64,000 bases of DNA from Flavobacterium sp. MK4S-17 (GTDB lineage: Bacteria > Bacteroidota > Bacteroidia > Flavobacteriales > Flavobacteriaceae), in NCBI RefSeq assembly GCF_009848495.1, contig NZ_WWEP01000012.1, positions 1-64,000 of the forward strand, in the 5' to 3' direction. Position 1 is the stretch's first letter. Each line of letters starts with the position of its first letter. The position numbers were made by a program, and so were the translations under genes. This document shows positions 44,005 through 52,524 of the stretch, piece by piece. Under the pieces are notes generated by a model. It saw nothing but the letters and a program-made list of their open reading frames with translations. It was not told the origin of the DNA and ran no database searches.

Positions 44005-46485
44005 TTATGCTATAGCTTTATGCTTTTTATTGTGGATGTAAATTCCGCCAATTATCAATAACAGTATTACTATACAACTGGCAAGTGCTATAGTACTGCC
44101 TGTTTTTACAATTTGCGGCTCAAATTTAAATTCTATAGTATGCTTTCCGGCAGGAACCTGCATGGCACGCAGCACAAAATCAGCCCTGAAATGGGGAGTT
44201 AACTTACCATCAATATAAGCATTCCAGCCGTTGCCATAATACATTTCAGAAAAAACTGCCAGCCCATCATCTGCGTTGTCAGAAACATATTTCGCATAAT
44301 TAGGTTCATATGACGTCAGTTTAATAGTAGCAGTACTGTCTTTTGCAAAAGTGGTTTTGCTTACAGCGTCAGGAAAATCATTACTGTTTACTATTGCTGT
44401 TTGTTTAGTATCTATTTTGTTTAAAGACAGTATTTCATCATCGGCACTCTGCACTTTTTTCACGTTGCTTACAAACCATGCCGGCCCATTTGCCGATGGA
44501 TTGGTTACAGGTACATCCTGCCCGTCATTAGCCTGCAGTAGTACATATTTTACATTAAGCACATCAAGCACGGGGAAGCTTTTGGTAAGCAACATACTTT
44601 CCCTGTCAAGGTTGGTAAAAAGCTCGGTAAGTTTTGGTTCTACAACATGCGTAAATAACTGATCCATCCTTCTTGGGCGTACCGCGCTATACCCCCCCAC
44701 CGATTTATGGAAATAAGATGTTTTGCCCTGCAACCTGCCAAAGGCTTCATATACCCTGTAATGGGTAGTGTCCTGCAATATATAATCATCAGCCTGCGAT
44801 GGAGAAAAAGGCACATCAACTTCGCGTGCATTTACAAAGTCGGTACTGTTTACATAGTTTTTATCAATAAAAAATAAATCGCCTACCATTAAAATACCCA
44901 CAAGCACTACAGCCGGTACAGCTTTCAGCTTTCCTTTTGCGTAAGCCCACAATAAACCTGCAGCAAGCAGTATTAATATACCAGAACGCAAAAGATCTGA
45001 CGTGTACATGCTTTGTCTTTGTTCTTTAAGGGCTTCAACAAAAGCAGGGCCTATATCACCATATCCCTGTAAAATATTATTATCCTGGCCTCCTGTAAAA
45101 CTAAACTGGGTTTTTATAAGAAACAGTGCAACAACAAGCCCCATTACCACACCGGCAGCATTATACAATTGCTTAAGCCTGTTATCACTATCTGTACTAA
45201 AAAAAGATTGCAGGCCCATAAAAGCCAGTACCGGCATACATAGTTCCAAAATTACCTGTATAGAGGAAACAGCCCTGAATTTATCATACATGGGCACATA
45301 ATCTATAAAGAAAGTTGTAAGTGCCGGGAAGTTTTTACCCCATGATAATAAAAGGGATAAAACAGCCCCCGCTAAAAAAGCATACTTTATTTTACGCTTA
45401 TCATTAAACAATGCCAGTACAGCTAAAAAGAAGATTATTGCCCCAATATAGGCAGGAGCCTCTACTATAGGCTGGTCGCCCCAATAGGTAGGTACTGAAG
45501 AAACAAACTGCTCGGCTTCATGCGGTGTTGCACCCTGCGAAAGTATAAACTCATACAAAGCAGAATCCTTCCCTACATTTTCCCTCGCCCCGCCACCAAA
45601 AAGCCTTGGGGCTATCAGGTTAAGGCTTTCAGCAATACCATAGCTATACTCTGTAATATAATCATATTCCATGGAGGCTTCCGTAGTATTTGGTGAGCCA
45701 TCCGGATTAAAAGTCAGTTCACTTTTGCCTCGGTTGCTTATTTCTGCATATTCAGCAGTGGCCATAAGCCCGGTAGCGTTTGCGCCCACTGCCAGTATGG
45801 CAGCAACAGCAAAAATACCTATTGAAATACCAAGGTGTTTGTACTCTTTATTTTTTATTATACAAACAATAAAATAAATACCTAAAACAAGCAGCAGCAA
45901 TAACAGGTAATAAGTCATCTGGAAATGGTTGGCATTTATTTCCAGTGCAGCAGCCAGGAGGGTTAACAGCCCGCCGGCAATATAATTTTTTCGGAATACC
46001 ATTATTACTCCCGCCACTACCATTGGCATATAAGCTATGGCGTGCGCCTTTGCATTATGCCCTACTCCAAGTATTATTATAAGATAGGTTGAAAAGCCAA
46101 ACGCTAGCGCACCAAAAAACGCTTTGAGATTATCAACCCTGAGGACCCTAAGTAAAATGAAAAAGCCTAAAAAGTACAGGAATAAATAATCGGCTGGACG
46201 TGGTAAAAAACGCAGTACCGAATCTAATGATTTTATATAATTGTGCGGGTAATTGGCGCCAAGCTGATAGGTGGGCATACCGCCAAAAGCACTATTTGTC
46301 CAGTAAGGCTCCTCCCCTGTTTCACTACGGAAATCATTTTGCTCCTTTGCCATTCCCGTGTATTGGGCAATGTCTGACTGGTATATTTTTTTGCCCTGAA
46401 GTACAGGGTAAAAATAAATAAGTGAAACAAGTACAAAGCCAATTATTGCAAGAAACTGCGGATAAATTTTATTCAGGTTTTTCAT
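44005..46485 (-). CDS. YfhO-family membrane protein
   Basis: 826 residues with about a dozen membrane helices in the N-terminal two-thirds (first at about 12-29) and a large extracytoplasmic C-terminal domain, ending in a helix (IALASCIVILLLIIGGIYI) and a basic tail. Motifs TNSAFGGMPTYQLG and YAEISNRGK match YfhO, a family related to glycosyltransferases of the GT-C fold that decorate teichoic or surface polymers in Firmicutes. With the GT4 gene 2 bases downstream this suggests a surface-glycan step. An intrinsic terminator separates it from DUF4834 upstream. Confidence 0.9.
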   Translation of the reverse strand: MKNLNKIYPQFLAIIGFVLVSLIYFYPVLQGKKIYQSDIAQYTGMAKEQNDFRSETGEEPYWTNSAFGGMPTYQLGANYPHNYIKSLDSVLRFLPRPADYLFLYFLGFFILLRVLRVDNLKAFFGALAFGFSTYLIIILGVGHNAKAHAIAYMPMVVAGVIMVFRKNYIAGGLLTLLAAALEINANHFQMTYYLLLLLLVLGIYFIVCIIKNKEYKHLGISIGIFAVAAILAVGANATGLMATAEYAEISNRGKSELTFNPDGSPNTTEASMEYDYITEYSYGIAESLNLIAPRLFGGGARENVGKDSALYEFILSQGATPHEAEQFVSSVPTYWGDQPIVEAPAYIGAIIFFLAVLALFNDKRKIKYAFLAGAVLSLLLSWGKNFPALTTFFIDYVPMYDKFRAVSSIQVILELCMPVLAFMGLQSFFSTDSDNRLKQLYNAAGVVMGLVVALFLIKTQFSFTGGQDNNILQGYGDIGPAFVEALKEQRQSMYTSDLLRSGILILLAAGLLWAYAKGKLKAVPAVVLVGILMVGDLFFIDKNYVNSTDFVNAREVDVPFSPSQADDYILQDTTHYRVYEAFGRLQGKTSYFHKSVGGYSAVRPRRMDQLFTHVVEPKLTELFTNLDRESMLLTKSFPVLDVLNVKYVLLQANDGQDVPVTNPSANGPAWFVSNVKKVQSADDEILSLNKIDTKQTAIVNSNDFPDAVSKTTFAKDSTATIKLTSYEPNYAKYVSDNADDGLAVFSEMYYGNGWNAYIDGKLTPHFRADFVLRAMQVPAGKHTIEFKFEPQIVKTGSTIALASCIVILLLIIGGIYIHNKKHKAIA

Positions 46486-46579
46486 AAATACTTTAGGCGT
46501 TTAGCTTTTGTATAAACGCCGTGAAGATACTTAATTTCTATAAGACTGCAATTGCCGTTTTTACAATTCCACCTTAAAA

Positions 46580-46606
46580 TAAAAATCCTGCTTATATGGC
46601 AGGATT
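46580..46606 (-). terminator. Terminator between DUF4834 and YfhO genes
   Basis: On the minus strand AATCCTGC / GCAGGATT (8 bp) around a 7-base loop is followed by TTTTATTTT. It ends the DUF4834 transcript or attenuates read-through into yfhO. Confidence 0.75.
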
Positions 46607-46609
46607 CTA

Positions 46610-46870
46610 CTATTCTATTTCCTCAAAGTCTATATATTCACCAACTTTTTTCTTTTCCTGCGGCTTTTGTGCCGGTTGGCTGTAATTGTTTTGGGTGTTA
46701 TATTGCTGTTGGTTATACTGCTGCTGCTGATGAAAGCTTTGCTCTGCTTTTTTTACCACCTGCTGTACAATAACAGGTGCCAGCAGCCTGAATAAAAACT
46801 TAACTGCATAATATATAAGGAATAATATTGCTATTGTTTTCAGTACACCTGTAAATGACGCCGTTTCCAT
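46610..46870 (-). CDS. DUF4834 family membrane protein
   Basis: 86 residues. One N-terminal membrane helix (IAILFLIYYAVKFLF), a Gln-rich linker (QQQQYNQQQYNTQNNYSQ) and a C-terminal KKKVGEYIDFEEIE. The helix plus GEYIDFEEI end matches DUF4834, a small Bacteroidota family of unknown function. Commonly placed beside yfhO in this group, as here. Confidence 0.87.
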   Translation of the reverse strand: METASFTGVLKTIAILFLIYYAVKFLFRLLAPVIVQQVVKKAEQSFHQQQQYNQQQYNTQNNYSQPAQKPQEKKKVGEYIDFEEIE

Positions 46871-46947
46871 ATCGTAATTTTTTCCAAAATTAAAAAATAT
46901 AGCCCTTAAAATTTAAAATAGCGGGCATAAATAATAATAAAATATAG

Positions 46948-46955
46948 TATTTTTG
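46948..46955 (+). promoter_or_regulatory. -7 promoter box (TATTTTTG) for the outer-membrane transporter gene
   Basis: Perfect TAnnTTTG, 29 bases before the start codon at 46985. Confidence 0.55.
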
Positions 46956-46984
46956 GACTAATAACGTCAATAAGCAAGCCAAAC

Positions 46985-47980
46985 ATGACTTTCCTGAAAA
47001 AAATTTTTCCTTTAGTATTCCTGGGCACTGCCGCAGCTTCGGCACAATATACTGACCAGATTAATTCCAACAGGCCGGGAGAATCAATGTCGGCATTTGC
47101 TGTGGGTAAAACCGTGGCGCAGATTGAAGCAGGCACTTATGGCATAATGGAAGAACATGATGTACTGAACTATGAAGCAAAAGGTATGGGCTTTGACCTT
47201 ACACTGCGTTATGGCCTTATATTGGAAGAACTTGAGCTTATTGCTGATATGCAATATCAGTTTGACCAGTACAGCAACGCTCTGGAAACCTTTAACCGTA
47301 ATGATTTCAGGCAATTTACCATAGGTGCAAAATACCTGATTTTTGACCCCGATAAAAATTATAAGCCGGAGATTAATATTTATAGCTGGAAAGCCAACCG
47401 AAAGTTTAAATGGAGGTCAATAATACCCGCTGTTTCGGCATATGTGGGTGGTAACTTTTTAATGAATGACAACCCCTATACTTTTAAAACCGACAGGATA
47501 AGCCCAAAATTTATGCTTATTACGCAAAATCATTTTGGCAAATGGGTATGGGTTAATAATATTATTGCCGATAAATTCCTAACAGACTATCCAAGCATCG
47601 GCCTCATCTCTACCCTTACAAGGGGTTTTAATGAAAGGTGGTCAGGCTTTTTGGAATTCCAGGGCTATAAGAGTGATTTTTATGCCGATGGTATCGGCCG
47701 CATAGGTGCAGCCCATCTTTTAAACAGCAATTTACAGATTGATGCCTCTGTAAGCACCAATTTTAAAACCACGCCTTCTATCCTGTACGGCGGTATAGGC
47801 ATATCCTGGCGGTTTGATGCCAATTATAAGGATATTGTCCTGTTTGGCGAAGGTGACAGGGAAGAAGAACTGAAACAACAACAGGAGAAGGAAAAAGATA
47901 AAAAAGCCAAACGAAGGAAAGAATTAAGAGAAAGGCGCAAAAAACGCCTTGATGATATGGAAACCCCTTCAGAAGATTAA
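46985..47980 (+). CDS. Outer-membrane transporter-like beta-barrel protein
   Basis: 331 residues. Signal peptide (FPLVFLGTAAASA), then QINSNRPGESMSAFAVGKT and many alternating hydrophobic strands, typical of the MetA-pathway phenol-degradation-like outer-membrane family. The C-terminal 50 residues are an extremely charged Lys/Arg/Glu segment (KEKDKKAKRRKELRERRKK) that is unusual for a barrel and would probably lie in the periplasm. It is followed after 3 bases by a GNAT acyltransferase gene, so the two are one operon. Confidence 0.8.
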   Translation: MTFLKKIFPLVFLGTAAASAQYTDQINSNRPGESMSAFAVGKTVAQIEAGTYGIMEEHDVLNYEAKGMGFDLTLRYGLILEELELIADMQYQFDQYSNALETFNRNDFRQFTIGAKYLIFDPDKNYKPEINIYSWKANRKFKWRSIIPAVSAYVGGNFLMNDNPYTFKTDRISPKFMLITQNHFGKWVWVNNIIADKFLTDYPSIGLISTLTRGFNERWSGFLEFQGYKSDFYADGIGRIGAAHLLNSNLQIDASVSTNFKTTPSILYGGIGISWRFDANYKDIVLFGEGDREEELKQQQEKEKDKKAKRRKELRERRKKRLDDMETPSED

Positions 47981-47983
47981 ACA

Positions 47984-49102
47984 ATGATTACAATAAAAGA
48001 AGCCATAACCAAAAGTGAATTAAAAGAATTTATAAAATTTCCTTTTGAGTTATACAAAGCTAATCCCTATTGGGTTCCGCCATTAATAAGCGAAGAGTTT
48101 GAAACCTTTGATAAAACTAAAAATCCCGCTTTTGAAAATGCGGAGGTTAAGTTTTATACCGCATGGCGGCATAATAAAATGGTAGGCAAAACAGCAGCCA
48201 TAATCAACTGGCAGGAAGTTAAAAGCCAGGGGTTGAAAAAAGTGCGTTTTGGCTGGTTTGATGTAATTGATGATATTGAGGTTACAAAGGCACTTTTGGA
48301 AAAGGCAGCCGATTTTGGAAGGGAAAACAATCTGGAATATATGGAAGGCCCAATGGGCTTTTCCAACCTTGACAAGGTAGGAGTGCTTACCGAAGGGTTT
48401 GACAGGATAGGTACAGCCGTTACATGGTATAACTTTCCTTATTATAAAGAACATTTTGAAAAGCTGGGCTTAACTGTAGAAAAGGAATACAGGGAAAGCA
48501 TATTTACCATGAATGATGTTGACCCAAAACCTTTTCAGCGCGCCAGTGAAATGATAAAGAAAAGGTATAACCTGCGTGCTGTTAATTTCAATTCAACCAG
48601 GGAAGTCATGCCTTACGTTGATAAAATGTTTGACCTTTTCAATAAGTCGTATGAAAGGCTTTCGTCGTTTGTGGCAGTTTCCGATTCGCAAAAGGAATAT
48701 TTTAAAAATAAATATATAGGGCTTATCAACCCTGAATATATAAAGTTTGTTGAAGATGAAAATGGCAATGTTGTAGCTTTTACCATAGTAATGCCTTCGT
48801 TTGCAGAAGCCTTAATAAAGGCAAAAGGTAAATTATTCCCCTTTGGTTTTATCCATTTGCTCAGGGCTAAAAAAAACAGTAAAGATGTAACCTTTTACCT
48901 TATAGGTGTGGACCCCGAATACCAAAACAAGGGTGTAACCGCAATTATTTTTGATGAATATTATAAGGTTTTTACTAAAAATAAAGTAAGGAACTGCATA
49001 AGGACACCGGAACTTGAAGAAAACTATGCTATGAACAACCTTTGGAAAAACTTTAACCCTGTTATACACAAACGCAGGAAAACCTATAAAAAAGATTTAT
49101 AA
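47984..49102 (+). CDS. GNAT-fold N-acyltransferase, candidate ceramide/sulfonolipid N-acyltransferase
   Basis: 372 residues, much larger than typical GNAT enzymes. Features: NPYWVPPLISEEFETFDKT, FENAEVKFYTAWRHNKMVGK, GFSNLDKVG, and the C-terminal acyl-CoA/ACP-binding region VTFYLIGVDPEYQNKGVTAI. This fits the large GNAT group that includes bacterial ceramide synthases. The gene converges on an alpha-oxoamine synthase, the first enzyme of sphingoid or capnine synthesis, which supports a lipid role. Specificity is inferred; a plain N-acetyltransferase is the alternative. Confidence 0.8.
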   Translation: MITIKEAITKSELKEFIKFPFELYKANPYWVPPLISEEFETFDKTKNPAFENAEVKFYTAWRHNKMVGKTAAIINWQEVKSQGLKKVRFGWFDVIDDIEVTKALLEKAADFGRENNLEYMEGPMGFSNLDKVGVLTEGFDRIGTAVTWYNFPYYKEHFEKLGLTVEKEYRESIFTMNDVDPKPFQRASEMIKKRYNLRAVNFNSTREVMPYVDKMFDLFNKSYERLSSFVAVSDSQKEYFKNKYIGLINPEYIKFVEDENGNVVAFTIVMPSFAEALIKAKGKLFPFGFIHLLRAKKNSKDVTFYLIGVDPEYQNKGVTAIIFDEYYKVFTKNKVRNCIRTPELEENYAMNNLWKNFNPVIHKRRKTYKKDL

Positions 49103-49130
49103 AAAAAGCCCGCTTTAAGCGGGCTTTTTA
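49103..49130 (+). terminator. Bidirectional terminator
   Basis: AAAGCCCGCT-TTA-AGCGGGCTTT within A- and T-runs, a perfect 10-bp stem, between the convergent acyltransferase and alpha-oxoamine synthase genes. Confidence 0.93.
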
Positions 49131-49145
49131 CTTACAACATATATT

Positions 49146-50411
49146 TTACTCGGCAGAAACATCAACTGTAGTCTGCTCTGCAATTTTCTTGTAGGTACCA
49201 TTTTGCAGTTTTTCGCGTATTGCCTCATAAGCTGCAAGGGTTTCATTTATATCTTCCATAGTATGGCTGGCTGTAGGTATCATCCTAAGCAATATTATCC
49301 CTTTAGGTATTACAGGATATACAACTATAGAAAGGAATATATTATAGTTTTCCCTTAAATCGTTAACCATTACCATAGCTTCAGGGATACTGCCCTCAAG
49401 GTAAACCGGAGTAACACAGGTATTGGTGTCACCTATATTAAAACCTCTTTGCTTAAGCCCGCTTTGCAGTGCATTTACATTTTCCCAAAGTTTATTTTTA
49501 AGCTCAGGCATAGTCCTTAACATTTCAAGGCGTTTTAAGGCCCCTTTAACCAGTATCATTGGCAATGCCTTTGCAAACATCTGCGAACGCAGGTTATATT
49601 TAAGGAAATCAATAATATCTTTATCCGCAGCAACAAACGCACCTATGCTGGCCATTGATTTTGCAAATGTTGAAAAGTACACATCAATACCATCCTGGCA
49701 TCCCTGCTCCTCTCCTGCCCCGGCACCGGTTTTACCCAAAGTTCCAAAGCCGTGTGCATCGTCAACCAAAAGCCTGAAGTTATATTTCTCCTTTAAGGCT
49801 ACAATTTCCTTTAATTTACCCTGCTGCCCGCGCATACCAAAAACACCCTCGGTAATTACAAGGATACCGCCTCCGGTTGTTTCTGCCATGTTCACTGCAC
49901 GCTCAAGGTTTTTTTCAAGGCTTTCCACATGATTATGCTTATAGGTAAAGCGTTTTCCCATATGCAGGCGTACACCATCTATAATACAGGCATGCGAATC
50001 AACATCATAAACAATTATATCGTTTTTAGAAACAAGCGCATCAATTATAGATACCATGCCCTGGTAGCCAAAATTTAAAAGGTAGGCTGCTTCCTTCTGC
50101 ACAAATGAAGCAAGCTCCTGCTCCAGTTTTTCGTGCCATGAAGTATGCCCGCTCATCATCCTGGCCCCCATTGGGTATGCAGCACCATATTCCTGTGCTG
50201 CCTCGGCATCGGCCTTCCTTATTTCAGGATGGTTAGCCAGCCCAAGATAATCATTTATACTCCAGTTAATAACCTCTTTTCCATGAAACATCATCCTGTT
50301 TGACAAAGGCCCTTCCAGCTTGGGGAAAACATAATATCCTTCTGCCTGCGATGCCCACTTCCCTAAAGGTCCCTTATTTTTCTGGATCCTTTCAAATAGA
50401 TCTTTTACCAT
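49146..50411 (-). CDS. PLP-dependent alpha-oxoamine synthase (serine or cysteate acyltransferase type)
   Basis: 421 residues from ATG 50411 (MVKDLFERIQKNKGPLG); an in-frame upstream start at 50489 adds an unlikely extension. The alpha-oxoamine synthase motifs are INDYLGLANHPEIR, GARMMSGHTSWHEKLEQELA, VYDVDSHACIIDG, LVDDAHGFGTLGKTGAG (PLP Asp and His) and TFAKSMASIGAF (PLP-lysine). It condenses an amino acid with an acyl thioester. Relatives are serine palmitoyltransferase and the cysteate acyltransferase required for capnine synthesis in Flavobacterium johnsoniae; which one this is cannot be told without alignment. Confidence 0.88.
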   Translation of the reverse strand: MVKDLFERIQKNKGPLGKWASQAEGYYVFPKLEGPLSNRMMFHGKEVINWSINDYLGLANHPEIRKADAEAAQEYGAAYPMGARMMSGHTSWHEKLEQELASFVQKEAAYLLNFGYQGMVSIIDALVSKNDIIVYDVDSHACIIDGVRLHMGKRFTYKHNHVESLEKNLERAVNMAETTGGGILVITEGVFGMRGQQGKLKEIVALKEKYNFRLLVDDAHGFGTLGKTGAGAGEEQGCQDGIDVYFSTFAKSMASIGAFVAADKDIIDFLKYNLRSQMFAKALPMILVKGALKRLEMLRTMPELKNKLWENVNALQSGLKQRGFNIGDTNTCVTPVYLEGSIPEAMVMVNDLRENYNIFLSIVVYPVIPKGIILLRMIPTASHTMEDINETLAAYEAIREKLQNGTYKKIAEQTTVDVSAE

Positions 50412-50665
50412 ATTCAATGTTTGTTTTAAAAACGCCCCAAAAGTAACTATTAAAATACTTTTCTCATAATAATTTTTTACAATACGCATAACATTACCTT
50501 AGCATTAAACAGTAATTGCCTGTAATTTTTATCCATATTGCCTGTTTATGCAGAACAATAAGCAGTATTCAGGTTAAAAATATGCTTATTCCACATATTA
50601 AATCTTATGAAACATTAAATTATTTTTATAGATTTACCGATTATTAACCAAAAACATTTACAAAA

Positions 50666-51001
50666 ATGGACGCACAAAAAGTTGACATGTACCTAATGGC
50701 AAACGCCAAATATTTTCAGGGGCATCATGTAAATTATATCAGGGAGCGCTTATTGCTTCTTGATGATTCTAAATGGGGAATGATACAGTCTGTTGATTTA
50801 AAAGACCCTACCACTGTTTTAGTTGTTTCATTGCTTGCAGGCGGTTTAGGGATTGACCGTTTTATGATTGGCGATACCGGGCTTGGTGTAGGTAAATTAT
50901 TAACCTGCGGTGGACTTGGTATTTGGGCCATTGTGGACTGGTTCCTGATTATGGATGCAACCCGCCAGAAAAACATGGAAAAACTACAACAGTATTTATA
51001 A
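50666..51001 (+). CDS. TM2-domain membrane protein
   Basis: 111 residues. A soluble N-terminal segment is followed by the TM2 domain: helix TTVLVVSLLAGGLGIDRFMIGD, then GLGVGKLLTCGGLGIWAIVDWFLIM. The DRFMIGD/DWFLIMD pair is the TM2 signature. Function unknown; often found with other small envelope proteins. First of three adjacent small membrane-protein genes. Confidence 0.9.
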   Translation: MDAQKVDMYLMANAKYFQGHHVNYIRERLLLLDDSKWGMIQSVDLKDPTTVLVVSLLAGGLGIDRFMIGDTGLGVGKLLTCGGLGIWAIVDWFLIMDATRQKNMEKLQQYL

Positions 51002-51007
51002 TATAGC

Positions 51008-51415
51008 ATGACAAGGAACAGGCTATACCTGCTTTTGGGAATTGCAGTAACAGCCGGATACGGCTGGCTGGTTTATGGTATTTACACTTACAAACAACCC
51101 GCTGCGTTTACACCCTGCGTTTTTAAAAACGCTACCGGTATAGCCTGCCCTTCATGTGGCAGTACACGCTCTGTACTTTCAATAGTACAGGGCGATATTG
51201 CAAAAGCAATGCTTATTAATCCGCTCGGGCTGGTTATTACAGCAATTATGATTGCCGTACCCCTTTGGCTTTTTTTTGATATAACATCAGGAAAAAGCAC
51301 CTTATATACTAATTACAGAGCTGCTGAAATCTGGCTGTTAAAAAAATGGGTAGCAGCACCTTTAATAGCAATAGTGTTGATAAACTGGATATGGAATATA
51401 TACAAAAACCTGTAG
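51008..51415 (+). CDS. DUF2752 membrane protein
   Basis: 135 residues with three membrane helices. The central loop FTPCVFKNATGIACPSCGSTRS carries the three conserved Cys of DUF2752 (C...CPSCG), which could bind a metal or form disulfides. It begins 6 bases after the TM2 gene and overlaps the DUF4870 gene by 25 bases. Role unknown. Confidence 0.92.
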   Translation: MTRNRLYLLLGIAVTAGYGWLVYGIYTYKQPAAFTPCVFKNATGIACPSCGSTRSVLSIVQGDIAKAMLINPLGLVITAIMIAVPLWLFFDITSGKSTLYTNYRAAEIWLLKKWVAAPLIAIVLINWIWNIYKNL

Positions 51416-51849
51416 AGAGGGATATTTACCCTTATGAGTATGAAAGCGCGTCAAACAGCTACTTAATGTGTGTGGTTTCGGTAATAGCAGGTTTGCCTTT
51501 ACCTATAATCAACGTTATTGCATCTGTCGGCTATTACATGGCCCAAAGGAAATCATCATATTTTGTCAGGTGGCACTGCATACAGGCAATACTTGCACAG
51601 GCTATTATGGTTCCTTTCAACTCTGTAGCTTTTGGGTGGACATTGGGAATAATAATCAGCGACAGGCAGCCTACACTATTTTATGGCATCTACCTGTTTA
51701 TTATTATCCTTTTAAATATTGTTGAGTTTGTTACTGTAATAATAACCGCAATACGGGTACGAAATGGCCACAATATGCGATGGGCTGTAATTGCAGACCT
51801 AACGGACTCCCTTTGCAGCAAAGAAGAAAGAGACCCTTACAGGATATAA
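51391..51849 (+). CDS. DUF4870-like membrane protein
   Basis: 152 residues from ATG 51391 ([20 protein letters not shown]); earlier in-frame starts lie inside the DUF2752 gene. Three hydrophobic helices ([61 protein letters not shown]) with [10 protein letters not shown] at the second, the DUF4870 pattern. Ends 2 bases before the HAM1-type NTPase gene, so the TM2-DUF2752-DUF4870-HAM1 genes read as one operon. Confidence 0.82.
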   Translation: MEYIQKPVERDIYPYEYESASNSYLMCVVSVIAGLPLPIINVIASVGYYMAQRKSSYFVRWHCIQAILAQAIMVPFNSVAFGWTLGIIISDRQPTLFYGIYLFIIILLNIVEFVTVIITAIRVRNGHNMRWAVIADLTDSLCSKEERDPYRI

Positions 51850-51851
51850 CT

Positions 51852-52424
51852 ATGAAACTTGTTTTTGCCTCGAATAATAAAAATAAGATAATTGAAATAA
51901 AGCACCAGCTTCCTCCGGAAATTGAGTTACTGAGCCTGGAAGATATCGGCTGTTTTGAAGAGATACCTGAAACCGCAGAAACCATAGAAGGCAATGCCAT
52001 ATTAAAAGCTGACTATGTAACCAAAAATTATGGCTATAACTGCTTTGCAGATGATACCGGCCTTGAGGTAGAAGCCCTTAATGGCGCTCCCGGTGTATAT
52101 TCGGCAAGGTATGCCGGTGAAGCTAAAGATGCAAATGCTAACATAAACAAGCTGCTGCATGAGCTTGAAGGAAAAGATAACCGCAATGCAAGGTTTAAAA
52201 CCGTAATTACCCTAAACCTTGATGGCAGTCAGCACCTTTTTACCGGGATAGTAGAGGGAAAAATAACCAATTATAGGGCAGGAGATAAAGGTTTTGGCTA
52301 CGACCCTGTATTTTGCCCTGGTGGGAAAACCCTTACTTTTGCACAAATTCCGCTTGAAGAAAAAGCATTGTTAAGCCACCGTGGCAGGGCTGTTGCGCAG
52401 CTTATACAGTTCCTTAAAAAGTAA
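51852..52424 (+). CDS. rdgB: Non-canonical purine NTP pyrophosphatase (HAM1/RdgB)
   Basis: 190 residues from ATG 51852 ([20 protein letters not shown]). Motifs: FASNNKNKI (phosphate-binding), TFEGNA-type [22 protein letters not shown] with the catalytic acidic residues, [21 protein letters not shown] and [10 protein letters not shown]. It hydrolyses ITP, XTP and dITP to keep these bases out of DNA. Cytoplasmic. Overlapped promoterless in the upstream membrane-protein operon. Confidence 0.95.
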   Translation: MKLVFASNNKNKIIEIKHQLPPEIELLSLEDIGCFEEIPETAETIEGNAILKADYVTKNYGYNCFADDTGLEVEALNGAPGVYSARYAGEAKDANANINKLLHELEGKDNRNARFKTVITLNLDGSQHLFTGIVEGKITNYRAGDKGFGYDPVFCPGGKTLTFAQIPLEEKALLSHRGRAVAQLIQFLKK

Positions 52425-52496
52425 CCCACTGATTTCCAATTTATAACTTTAAAATAAATCTGCAAACCGCTATTAGCTAATCTCGTTAATAATCAG

Positions 52497-52504
52497 TACC
52501 TTTG
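52497..52504 (+). promoter_or_regulatory. -7 promoter box (TACCTTTG) for the DEAD-box helicase gene
   Basis: Perfect TAnnTTTG, 20 bases before the start codon at 52525. Confidence 0.6.
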
Positions 52505-52524
52505 CACCTATTTTAAAATTATAT

